From Nitrososphaerota archaeon (GTDB lineage: Archaea > Thermoproteota > Nitrososphaeria > Nitrososphaerales > CADDZS01): a stretch of 6,763 nucleotides of DNA. Under the pieces are notes generated by a model. That model did no database searches and was not told the DNA's origin. It saw nothing but the letters and a program-made list of their open reading frames with translations. Both the position numbers and the translations under genes were made by a program. Within the stretch, counting starts at the first letter, position 1; every line of letters begins with the position of its first letter. This document shows positions 1 to 4,682 of this stretch, in pieces. The stretch lies in NCBI GenBank assembly GCA_027314685.1, contig DAHVAI010000487.1, positions 1 through 6,763 of the forward strand, in the 5' to 3' direction.

Positions 1-476
1 TAACGTTTCCTGTCCTTCTCTGGTGATTTCTCAGTTTCACTCTTCGTTGATGATAAAAGATTCCGACCGTTAAGGACTCTTATGCCTAATTCTTTGGCTC
101 TCTTTGCCATCTCGATCCTCTTGCGCTTTCCAACGCCAGAAGCAAATCTGGCAGCATCAGCAGACGGGGAGAGAGATTCAAGCTGAGCAAGATTGTAGAC
201 CAGCACATCTCGAAGTCCTGATGGATGAAGGTTGCGGACTTTCTTTGGAACCCTGTAGCCAACCTTAACAAGATGCGGCCAACCTTTGACCGAGAGCCTC
301 ATGTGGTTGTCTATTCCTTTAGGTTTGCGCCATGGCGAATGAATCCTAACAAACCGCCAAGATTCAAATCTCCGGAACTCAGGTGTCCTGTCTTTGATCT
401 TCCTTCGAACCTCTAACAAACGAGTAGTCTCCTGCTTTCCGGAGTGAACTTGTTTCTTACTTTCTGATCCGCTCAT
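1..476 (-). CDS. rpl32e: Large-subunit ribosomal protein eL32 (3' end at window edge)
   Basis: Archaeal/eukaryotic-type protein of the large ribosomal subunit. The frame gives 158 complete codons, and the window then ends inside a codon that begins TA, so this may be the stop codon or one more residue. Core signatures are clear: a basic N-terminus, W-R-K-P-K-G-I-D-N-H-M-R at about residues 49-60, N-L-H-P-S-G at 82-87, and the closing G-K-R-K-R-I-E-x-A-K-R-A-K-E-L-G-I-R-V-L-N at about 116-136. After that comes a Ser/Glu/Lys-rich tail of about 20 residues that looks like an extension beyond the family core. The ATG at 476 has GGTG nine bases upstream (486-489). An ATG at 482 is in frame but sits only three bases from that site. 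The gene overlaps the end of uL6 by 20 bases, which suggests translational coupling. In other archaea eL19, uL18, uS5, uL30 and uL15 genes often follow; that is outside the window. Confidence 0.93.
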   Translation of the reverse strand, partial: MSGSESKKQVHSGKQETTRLLEVRRKIKDRTPEFRRFESWRFVRIHSPWRKPKGIDNHMRLSVKGWPHLVKVGYRVPKKVRNLHPSGLRDVLVYNLAQLESLSPSADAARFASGVGKRKRIEMAKRAKELGIRVLNGRNLLSSTKSETEKSPEKDRKR

Positions 477-1023
477 ACACATATACACCGTCCAAGAATA
501 CACGCAGGTCCTTTCTTTTCACAGTAGTAGCTTGCTCCAAGTTTGCCGCAGTCTGACCTACGTCTTGCAAAGAAATACCATTAAGCACAATATCTTCACC
601 TTGCACTTCCGCCTTTGTGTCACCAATGATCTCAGCTACACGCGGAGATCTCTCGCCGTAGAAATTCTCCACCAATATCTTCTTACCTTGAACTTTCACC
701 GTAACGGGAAAGTGAGCATAAATTACTTTGAGTTTGTACTGATATCCTTTGGTCACTCCCTCGAATGCATTGTGTATCAGTGACTTTGCTGTATTCAACA
801 TCGATCTATTTTTCCTCCTCGCACCATGAGTCAGGACCTTGACGTCAGATGAAGCGATCTGAACATCCACAGGAATCTTTGTGAAATCTTGCGTTACTTT
901 TCCTAGAGGACCCTGAACTGAAAGTATGCCTTTGTCGAACTTAGCGGACACACCCTTTGGCAAGCTGATAGAAGTATCAAGATTCTGCCTCTTCTTGGAA
1001 ACGGAGATATTTTTAGTAGACAT
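457..1023 (-). CDS. rpl6: Large-subunit ribosomal protein uL6
   Basis: uL6 binds 23S rRNA near the sarcin-ricin loop and the factor-binding site of the large subunit. The 188-residue product is close to the usual archaeal length of about 180. It shows the two repeated alpha/beta domains: the first starts with L-P-K-G-V at 21-25 and G-P-L-G at 38-41, and the second contains Y-A-H-F-P-V at about 102-107 with N-F-x-G-E-R-S-P-R at 120-128. The C-terminal R-V-F-L-D-G-V-Y-V matches the archaeal signature. The N-terminal 15 or so residues, rich in Ser and Lys, look like a modest extension. The ATG overlaps the end of uS8 by 11 bases, and GGAGG lies ten bases upstream (1034-1038) inside uS8, which fits reinitiation after uS8. 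Identification is firm. Confidence 0.95.
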   Translation of the reverse strand: MSTKNISVSKKRQNLDTSISLPKGVSAKFDKGILSVQGPLGKVTQDFTKIPVDVQIASSDVKVLTHGARRKNRSMLNTAKSLIHNAFEGVTKGYQYKLKVIYAHFPVTVKVQGKKILVENFYGERSPRVAEIIGDTKAEVQGEDIVLNGISLQDVGQTAANLEQATTVKRKDLRVFLDGVYVYERIRK

Positions 1024-1405
1024 AACCGACTAGCCTCCCTCCTTGACCTTTTTCCTGTGCCTCGCTGTGTGACATGACGCCAAGGGGCGTGGAGACAATC
1101 AGTATGCCGACTCCAACCGCTGGCAAGTAACGTCTTTCCCATTTCGTGTATCCTGTCTTACTGACGCTGTAACGAGGCGAGATCACACCGCACTTGTTTA
1201 TCCTACCTAGGAGCTGAATCTTGAATTTACCTGCAATCCCATCGTCTATGAATTCGAATTCACCAATGTATTTATTCTTCTGCATTGAGCGAAGTATAGC
1301 TGATGCAAGTTTAGAACCAGGTATCGCTAGACATTCCTTCTTGTTTCTGACTTCGTTGTTGTAGATTGTCGCAAACAGATTTCCTAACACATTTCTCGCT
1401 GCCAA
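1013..1405 (-). CDS. rps8: Small-subunit ribosomal protein uS8 (TTG start)
   Basis: uS8 binds the central domain of 16S rRNA and is a primary assembly protein of the small subunit. The frame gives 130 residues from a TTG at 1405, which is the standard archaeal length. Motifs include N-L-F-A-T-I-Y-N-N-E at 9-18, K-Y-I-G-E-F-E-F-I-D-D at 45-55, L-L-G-R-I-N-K-C-G at 65-73, and the RNA-binding S-T-P-L-G-V-M-S-H-x-E-A at about 105-116. The frame stays open upstream to an ATG at 1465, but that start would overlap uS14 by about 50 bases and add a tail the family lacks. GTGAG three bases before the TTG (1409-1413) supports the shorter form. The first internal Met is residue 41, inside the conserved core, so no ATG start is possible. 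The spacing from the uS14 stop is 11 bases. Confidence 0.93.
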   Translation of the reverse strand: MAARNVLGNLFATIYNNEVRNKKECLAIPGSKLASAILRSMQKNKYIGEFEFIDDGIAGKFKIQLLGRINKCGVISPRYSVSKTGYTKWERRYLPAVGVGILIVSTPLGVMSHSEAQEKGQGGRLVGYVY

Positions 1406-1416
1406 TTTCTCACTCT

Positions 1417-1581
1417 CTATTCGTATTTCCGGAATCCGAGCTTTTCTGCTACTTCTCTGAAACATTGCCTGCAGAGCATCAAATCATACTTTTGAATAAG
1501 CGCACCGTACTGCCCACATCGTCTGCAGTAGCGCGAACCCTTTCCGAACTTCCTAGGTTTCCCATGTCGTTCCTTTGGCAC
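1417..1581 (-). CDS. rps14: Small-subunit ribosomal protein uS14, zinc-ribbon type (GTG start)
   Basis: A short gene of 54 codons encoding uS14, which sits in the head of the small subunit near uS3 and uS19. The product opens with V(M)-P-K-E-R-H-G-K-P-R and contains [11 protein letters not shown] at about 13-23 and L-C-R-Q-C-F-R-E at 36-43. Cys19, Cys22, Cys37 and Cys40 form the two CxxC pairs of a zinc ribbon. It ends L-G-F-R-K-Y-E, the usual archaeal ending. The GTG codon lies directly after the TAG stop of uL5 with no spacer and in the same frame. GGAGGT at 1589-1594, inside the last codons of uL5, is seven bases from it, a very good ribosome-binding site. The only Met in the frame (residue 35) lies between the two Cys pairs, so GTG is the only sensible start. 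Confidence 0.96.
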   Translation of the reverse strand: MPKERHGKPRKFGKGSRYCRRCGQYGALIQKYDLMLCRQCFREVAEKLGFRKYE

Positions 1582-2127
1582 CTAGACTACCTCCAGACCG
1601 AAATTCTGCTTGAAGTAATCCATAGATTCATCTCTGCTGACTCTTTGGGACTTTCCAATCTTCCCTGGAGCGTGATTTCGTCTTGCTACTCTATATCCAG
1701 ACCGCTCAAGAACCGCCGAAACATTCATGCCGAATATCCCGATCTCGGGGCTGTATCTGACACCAGGAATCTCAATGTGTTCTTTGATTCCAAATGAGCA
1801 ATTTCCAAAATCATCAAAAGCACTCGCCGGAATTCTATTCTCTCTTGCCTCTAGCAAGAGCTTCAAAACATCAGTTGTTTTCTTGCCTCGAAGAGTGACC
1901 ATCATTCCAATTGGTTCTCCTTTGTGTACTCCAAAGTCTCTGATAGATTTCTTCGCTTTGCGAGAACTCGCTTTTTGCTTGACCAAATCTTCTATGACTC
2001 GTCTTGCTCGCTCGATAGCCTCGCCGGACCTCCCTACTCCGATGTTAATGACTACCTTTCCTATTCGAAGTGTCCGAGGCGGCAGAGAGAACGATTCTTG
2101 TTGTTGCAGTGTAGAGGTCTTGCTCAT
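1582..2127 (-). CDS. rpl5: Large-subunit ribosomal protein uL5
   Basis: uL5 binds 5S rRNA and contacts the P-site tRNA in the central protuberance. From the ATG at 2127 it gives 181 residues. Signatures are I-G-V-G-R-S-G at about residues 29-35, the long D-F-G-V-H-K-G-E-P-I-G stretch, V-T-L-R-G, A-F-D-D-F-G-N-x-S-F-G-I-K-E-H-I-x-I-P-G-V-x-Y, and a C-terminal F-G-L-E-V-V. Two starts are possible. The ATG has AGGT ten bases upstream (2138-2141). A TTG at 2148 would add seven residues, would overlap the eS4 stop as TTGA, and has GTGAG three bases upstream, the same arrangement as at uS8. The N-terminus before the core is poorly conserved in this family, so the sequence does not settle the choice. 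The 3' end abuts uS14 with no spacer. Confidence 0.93.
   Translation of the reverse strand: MSKTSTLQQQESFSLPPRTLRIGKVVINIGVGRSGEAIERARRVIEDLVKQKASSRKAKKSIRDFGVHKGEPIGMMVTLRGKKTTDVLKLLLEARENRIPASAFDDFGNCSFGIKEHIEIPGVRYSPEIGIFGMNVSAVLERSGYRVARRNHAPGKIGKSQRVSRDESMDYFKQNFGLEVV
1589..1594 (-). promoter_or_regulatory. Ribosome-binding site of uS14
   Basis: GGAGGT on the coding strand, inside the final codons of uL5 and seven bases before the GTG start. It is the best Shine-Dalgarno match in the window and decides the uS14 start. Confidence 0.8.
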
Positions 2128-2144
2128 ATACAATTCGACCTTGT

Positions 2145-2879
2145 TCAACTACTCACTTTTGAAACTGTGATTTCCGGTTGTTGCTTCCCGAGGGGAAGTA
2201 AAACTGTTGTAGTAAGCTCTGAAGTGGTACCATCCGCGAATCTTATCGTTGCAATGGCTCCGCGCTGGAAAGTGCCTGCTTTCATATCCTCTATGGTTGC
2301 GATTTCGCCAGACCGTTCGCCCTTAATCAACAGAGCTAATCCTCCCTTGTTAAGTCTAAAACTTGATTGAAATTCTTGGGAAGGGACTTTGATAATGCAG
2401 GCATCTCCAAGCTTGAGGTCGACTTCAGCTTCGGGAAAGATAGTTCTACCGTCGTGCAAGCCATAGCCTATTTTTGATCCCTTCGTTGTCTTTTTTGATG
2501 TCACAATGCACAATTTGAGATACTTTTCTTTCTCGTTAACTTGAACAGGGACAAGTCGACCAGATGATGGCACAATTCTGTAGGATTTACCCGTATTAGC
2601 AAGATCGAGAACATCCATTAGCCCCACTGGAAATGCTTCAGATCTTACAACTCTACCATCGATTCTAACGTTTCCATCATTTAACACTGTTAATGCTTCG
2701 CGTCGCGTTCGCGCAAGCCCAAGTACATCTCGTAGAACCACAAGCAAAGGGTAACTGTAACTCTTGGGATGAGGTCCGGGCGCTGTCCTGACGACAAATC
2801 TCTTGTCCTTTCTCGAAATCTGCCAGAAGGATGGCGCCATCGCTCTCTTTACTTTAAGACTACCACTTTTCTTTGCCAA
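2145..2879 (-). CDS. rps4e: Small-subunit ribosomal protein eS4 (TTG start)
   Basis: eS4 is an archaeal and eukaryotic small-subunit protein. The product has 244 residues, close to the usual archaeal length of about 235-245. In order there is the family's N-terminal stretch (M-A-K-K-S-G-S-L-K-V-K-R, matching the typical M-G-K-K-G-G-S-R-H-L-K-R), A-P-G-P-H-P at 33-38, an S4-type RNA-binding segment at about 50-90 ending F-P-V-G-L-M-D-V, and a KOW-like segment I-K-G-E-R-S-G-E-I-A-T-I at 185-196. The TTG at 2879 is preferred because the first internal ATG (residue 14) would remove the conserved N-terminal stretch. AGGT lies five bases upstream (2885-2888). The spacer from the uL24 stop is 11 bases. 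Its stop TGA overlaps a possible TTG start of uL5. Confidence 0.94.
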   Translation of the reverse strand: MAKKSGSLKVKRAMAPSFWQISRKDKRFVVRTAPGPHPKSYSYPLLVVLRDVLGLARTRREALTVLNDGNVRIDGRVVRSEAFPVGLMDVLDLANTGKSYRIVPSSGRLVPVQVNEKEKYLKLCIVTSKKTTKGSKIGYGLHDGRTIFPEAEVDLKLGDACIIKVPSQEFQSSFRLNKGGLALLIKGERSGEIATIEDMKAGTFQRGAIATIRFADGTTSELTTTVLLPLGKQQPEITVSKVSS

Positions 2880-2890
2880 TTCAAACCTAC

Positions 2891-3265
2891 CTACTGACTG
2901 ACTCCCTCAAGCTTTTGCCGCCGAAATTTGTCATCCAAGTTCAATCCCGTGACCAACACAGTTGAAGCTCGTATTCTGATCGCCGTTGTGCCGCCTGCAA
3001 TCTTCTCCCTAGTGACACCTTCTATTGTTAATCTTCCCTCATTAGCAAAGACTTTCTGAATCTTACCTTCGACCCCCGAGTATTCGCCCTTGATTAGTTT
3101 CACGCTATCACCCACTCGTACCCTTATCGCGTTTTTTCCATACTTTGATTTTAGATCCTCGGATAGCGGTGCCCTAAGTGATGTATGATTTCTTTCCCGA
3201 ATGGTGCTCTCTGCTAATCGTTTTCTAACCTTCACTGGTTTTGAAGATTGTCTATCGAATTTCAA
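2891..3265 (-). CDS. rpl24: Large-subunit ribosomal protein uL24 (TTG start)
   Basis: uL24 is an assembly-initiator protein that binds 23S rRNA near the exit of the peptide tunnel. The 124-residue product has the archaeal layout: a basic N-terminus (K-P-V-K-V-R-K-R-L at 9-17), L-R-A-P-L-S-E-D-L-K-S-K-Y-G-K-N at 30-45, the KOW motif from R-V-R-V-G-D-S-V to G-V-E-G-K-I at about 48-69, and I-E-G-V-T-R-E-K at 81-88, ending with L-D-D-K-F-R-R-Q-K-L-E. The protein has no internal Met at all, so an ATG start is impossible. The TTG at 3265 is preceded by GGTGA at 3272-3276 with six bases between, a strong ribosome-binding site. The spacer after uL14 is 13 bases. Identification is firm; the exact start is well supported. 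Confidence 0.95.
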   Translation of the reverse strand: MKFDRQSSKPVKVRKRLAESTIRERNHTSLRAPLSEDLKSKYGKNAIRVRVGDSVKLIKGEYSGVEGKIQKVFANEGRLTIEGVTREKIAGGTTAIRIRASTVLVTGLNLDDKFRRQKLEGVSQ

Positions 3266-3271
3266 ATCAAT

Positions 3272-3276
3272 TCACC
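3272..3276 (-). promoter_or_regulatory. Ribosome-binding site of uL24
   Basis: GGTGA on the coding strand in the short uL14-uL24 spacer, six bases before the TTG. It supports TTG initiation of a protein whose frame has no internal ATG. Confidence 0.7.
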
Positions 3277-3278
3277 AA

Positions 3279-3713
3279 TTACACTATCATGGTGGCTAGG
3301 TTCGCGATTCTAGGCCATCTTTCTGCTGCCTCTGCCGCCACTGGTCCTTTGATGTCAGTTCCTTTGAGGTCTCCTTCGGGTGTGATTATGACCGCAGCGT
3401 TATCTTCGAACATGATGCGCTGGCCGCTGACTCGGCGTACAGGATACTTTTGTCTGATGATAACAGCGCCAAAGGTTTGCTTTCGAAGCTCCGGCGGGCC
3501 GCGTTTTACAACAACCGTAATGTGGTCTCCAACCGACGCAGCGGGAACACGTTTGAGTCTCCCGTGGTATCGAGTCACGTTCACTACCCGAAGAGTTTTC
3601 GCTCCGGTATTATCTGCGCATGTGATAACAGCGTTGACAGGAACTGACCTTGTGATATAGAGTTTAAACTCCGAAACTCCTTTTGCTGAAACTGCTCTTG
3701 ATTTTGTCGACAA
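3279..3713 (-). CDS. rpl14: Large-subunit ribosomal protein uL14 (TTG start)
   Basis: uL14 lies at the subunit interface and helps form an inter-subunit bridge. The product is 144 residues; archaeal members are usually about 132-141. It carries C-A-D-N-T-G-A-K at 32-39, V-G-D-H-I-T-V-V-V-K at 61-70, A-V-I-I-R-Q-K at 83-89, F-E-D-N-A-A-V-I-I at 102-110 and the archaeal ending I-K-G-P-V-A-A-E-A-A-E-R-W-P-R-I-A-N-L-A. The TTG at 3713 directly follows an in-frame TAG, so the frame cannot start earlier. The first internal Met is residue 101, far inside the core. The ribosome-binding site is weak (AGGG at 3725-3728, eleven bases away). An ATG at 3724 lies in another frame and does not lead into this protein. 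The spacer after uS17 is 13 bases. Confidence 0.94.
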   Translation of the reverse strand: MSTKSRAVSAKGVSEFKLYITRSVPVNAVITCADNTGAKTLRVVNVTRYHGRLKRVPAASVGDHITVVVKRGPPELRKQTFGAVIIRQKYPVRRVSGQRIMFEDNAAVIITPEGDLKGTDIKGPVAAEAAERWPRIANLATMIV

Positions 3714-3726
3714 CTATTCATCAGCC

Positions 3727-4077
3727 CTAACTTATCTGTGAAGTTGTGTTTCGCTCCCTTGCCACAACTACGAAAGAAACTGTCTTTGATACAGGCCGGC
3801 ATTCTGCCACGGTCGCAATGTCACCGATTTCAAGATCCATACATGGCGATAGATGCGCGTGCAATTTGTGACGCTTTTTCAAGTATCTCATGTATTTGTC
3901 ATTGTATTGTGTTGATTCTCTTTGAACTACTGCCATGTTCTTCGCTGAGATACTCACAACTCTACCCGAAAGCAACTTTCCTCTGACTTTGAGTGATCCA
4001 TGAAACGGGCAATGAGGATCTTCGCATTGTCGTTCCGGATTCTTCGTGTCCAATCCTATGTTTCTTGATTCAGGCAA
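3727..4077 (-). CDS. rps17: Small-subunit ribosomal protein uS17, archaeal type (TTG start)
   Basis: uS17 is an early 16S rRNA-binding protein with an OB fold. The 116-residue product begins with the archaeal extension R-N-I-G-L-D at 5-10 followed by C-E-D-P-H-C-P-F-H-G at 18-27, whose two Cys and CPFHG are typical of archaeal uS17. The OB-fold part follows: V-R-G-K-L-L-S-G-R-V-V-S at 31-42, then R-Y-L-K-K-R-H-K-L-H-A-H-L at about 64-76 and the I-G-D-I-A-T-V-A-E-C-R-P-V-S-K-T segment at 84-99. The TTG at 4077 is needed because the first internal Met (residue 48) lies beyond CPFHG, and an in-frame TGA (the rnp1 stop) sits three codons upstream. GAGGT at 4087-4091 is nine bases before the TTG. 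The gene is in the same reading frame as rnp1, six bases after its stop. Confidence 0.94.
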   Translation of the reverse strand: MPESRNIGLDTKNPERQCEDPHCPFHGSLKVRGKLLSGRVVSISAKNMAVVQRESTQYNDKYMRYLKKRHKLHAHLSPCMDLEIGDIATVAECRPVSKTVSFVVVARERNTTSQIS

Positions 4078-4083
4078 ATACTC

Positions 4084-4332
4084 TCAACCTCTAATTCTCT
4101 CTACTGGGGTGCCAAACGTTGAATTTCCTTCCACGACCAACATTTTCGCGTTCTTATCGTGAATTCCGAATCGAACCACACTTTTCGGGATTCTTATGGA
4201 CCTTCCAATAGCTGACTTTACAATCAGGGTGTACTTAGTCTCATCCAGAATCGTTCCCACTGTGCCTATCAGGGTCGAATCCGAGGCCGACAAGATTTCG
4301 ATCTCTTTTCCTATCAATAATTTATCAAACAA
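4084..4332 (-). CDS. rnp1: RNase P protein component 1, Rpp29/POP4 family (TTG start)
   Basis: Rpp29 is a protein subunit of archaeal RNase P, the ribonucleoprotein that removes 5' leaders from pre-tRNA. The 82-residue product matches the Sm-like beta-barrel core: L-L-I-G-K-E-I-E-I-L at 5-14 (family: H-E-L-I-G-L-x-V-x-V), L-I-G-T-V-G-T-I-L-D-E-T-K-Y-T-L at 21-36 with the conserved D-E-T-x-x-T-L, R-I-P-K at 47-50, and the closing F-G-T-P-V-E-R-I-R. It is short; most archaeal members I know are about 95-125 residues, and the N-terminal helical part before the barrel is nearly absent. The TTG at 4332 has GTGAT five bases upstream (4338-4342), and an in-frame TGA at 4339-4341 blocks any earlier start. 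The only internal Met is at residue 64. Lying between uL29 and uS17 is the known archaeal position of this gene. Confidence 0.88.
   Translation of the reverse strand: MFDKLLIGKEIEILSASDSTLIGTVGTILDETKYTLIVKSAIGRSIRIPKSVVRFGIHDKNAKMLVVEGNSTFGTPVERIRG
4087..4091 (-). promoter_or_regulatory. Ribosome-binding site of uS17
   Basis: GAGGT on the coding strand, overlapping the last codons and stop of rnp1, nine bases before the TTG of uS17. The placement suggests that ribosomes ending on rnp1 can restart on uS17. Confidence 0.6.
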
Positions 4333-4337
4333 ATTAC

Positions 4338-4342
4338 ATCAC
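4338..4342 (-). promoter_or_regulatory. Ribosome-binding site of rnp1
   Basis: GTGAT on the coding strand, five bases before the TTG; it pairs with the usual archaeal 16S 3' end (the AUCAC part). It overlaps the TGA that ends the 22-codon upstream frame. Confidence 0.5.
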
Positions 4343-4407
4343 TCACAGATCAGAAACCGGTACTTTTGGCATAACAAGAGACCTTTCAGCATCTGACGCC
4401 AAATCAT
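4339..4407 (-). other. 22-codon reading frame upstream of and in frame with rnp1
   Basis: An ATG at 4407 opens a 22-codon frame ending in TGA at 4339-4341, rich in Leu, Lys, Arg and Cys. It lies in the same frame as rnp1, and the rnp1 TTG follows its stop after two codons. The rnp1 ribosome-binding sequence overlaps its stop. It may be a leader peptide, a relic of a longer Rpp29 N-terminus, or simply chance: 22 codons without a stop is not rare. The frame is also open upstream of the ATG into the uL29 gene. No family is recognised. Confidence 0.2.
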
Positions 4408-4411
4408 ACCG
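4358..4411 (-). other. Imperfect stem-loop in the uL29-rnp1 spacer
   Basis: The transcript of this spacer can fold with CGGTA (4407-4411) pairing with TACCG (4358-4362) and TTTGGC (4398-4403) pairing with GCCAAA (4365-4370). The stem therefore has eleven pairs, interrupted by a 3-by-2 internal loop, with a 27-base terminal loop. There is no U-run after it, so it does not look like a terminator. A role in regulating rnp1, or as an RNA-processing site, is a guess. Confidence 0.3.
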
Positions 4412-4421
4412 CCCCAAGGAT

Positions 4422-4682
4422 CTACTTTTTTTCCTCCGTCTTTTCGGAACTCTCTGGAATTTGCTCTTTTGTCAGGAGTTTTGAGTGCTTCCTTGCATTA
4501 ATCGCAGTCATAATCCGCGCAATGTTCCTGCGAATCGATTTAATCTCCCCAAGCTCCTTCTTCAGAGTGCCACGTGCAGCTTTTGCCCGAAGAGTGGAGA
4601 GTTCAGAGCGAAGATCATTCAAGCGTTTAACAAGATCTTCGTGTGAAAGTTTTGTCAAGTCATCAGTTTTGAATCTTTTCAT
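4422..4682 (-). CDS. rpl29: Large-subunit ribosomal protein uL29
   Basis: uL29 sits by the peptide exit tunnel of the large subunit and is a small two-helix protein. The 86 residues include L-S-H-E-D-L-V-K-R-L-N-D-L-R-S-E-L at about 12-28, L-R-A-K-A-A-R-G-T-L at 31-40, and I-K-S-I-R-R-N-I-A-R-I-M-T-A-I at about 47-61. This heptad-like helical hairpin is diagnostic. Family members are usually about 65-75 residues; the extra length is a charged C-terminal tail rich in Lys, Glu and Ser from about residue 66. The ATG at 4682 overlaps the uS3 stop by 20 bases; AGGAG at 4696-4700 is about 13 bases away, rather far. Coupling to uS3 translation is likely. Confidence 0.93.
   Translation of the reverse strand: MKRFKTDDLTKLSHEDLVKRLNDLRSELSTLRAKAARGTLKKELGEIKSIRRNIARIMTAINARKHSKLLTKEQIPESSEKTEEKK

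Noticed and set aside
903..1142. Minus-strand frame of 79 codons across the uS8-uL6 junction
   Set aside because: Out of frame with both genes, with no family resemblance.
1406..1465. Longer uS8 beginning at ATG 1465
   Set aside because: It would overlap the real uS14 gene by about 50 bases and add 20 residues that uS8 proteins do not have.
1366..1797. Plus-strand open frame of 143 codons
   Set aside because: It is antisense to uS8, uS14 and uL5, which have clear family motifs. The product resembles no known protein to me and has no ribosome-binding site; long antisense frames are common opposite coding DNA.
1727..2370. Two overlapping plus-strand frames of about 147 codons each
   Set aside because: Both lie opposite uL5 and eS4. 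They use different frames over the same DNA and show no motif.
3241..3660. Plus-strand open frame of 139 codons
   Set aside because: Wholly antisense to uL14; composition follows the complement of that conserved gene.
3584..3802. Minus-strand frame of 72 codons across the uS17-uL14 junction
   Set aside because: It overlaps both ribosomal-protein genes in another frame; the ATG at 3724 leads into this frame and not into uL14.
4333..4421. SUI1/eIF1 gene between uL29 and rnp1
   Set aside because: The spacer is only 89 bases, too short for the roughly 100-residue eIF1, and no frame resembles it.
4424..4433. T-run on the plus strand as a terminator
   Set aside because: All genes run on the minus strand, where this is an A-run encoding the Lys-rich end of uL29; no stem precedes it.
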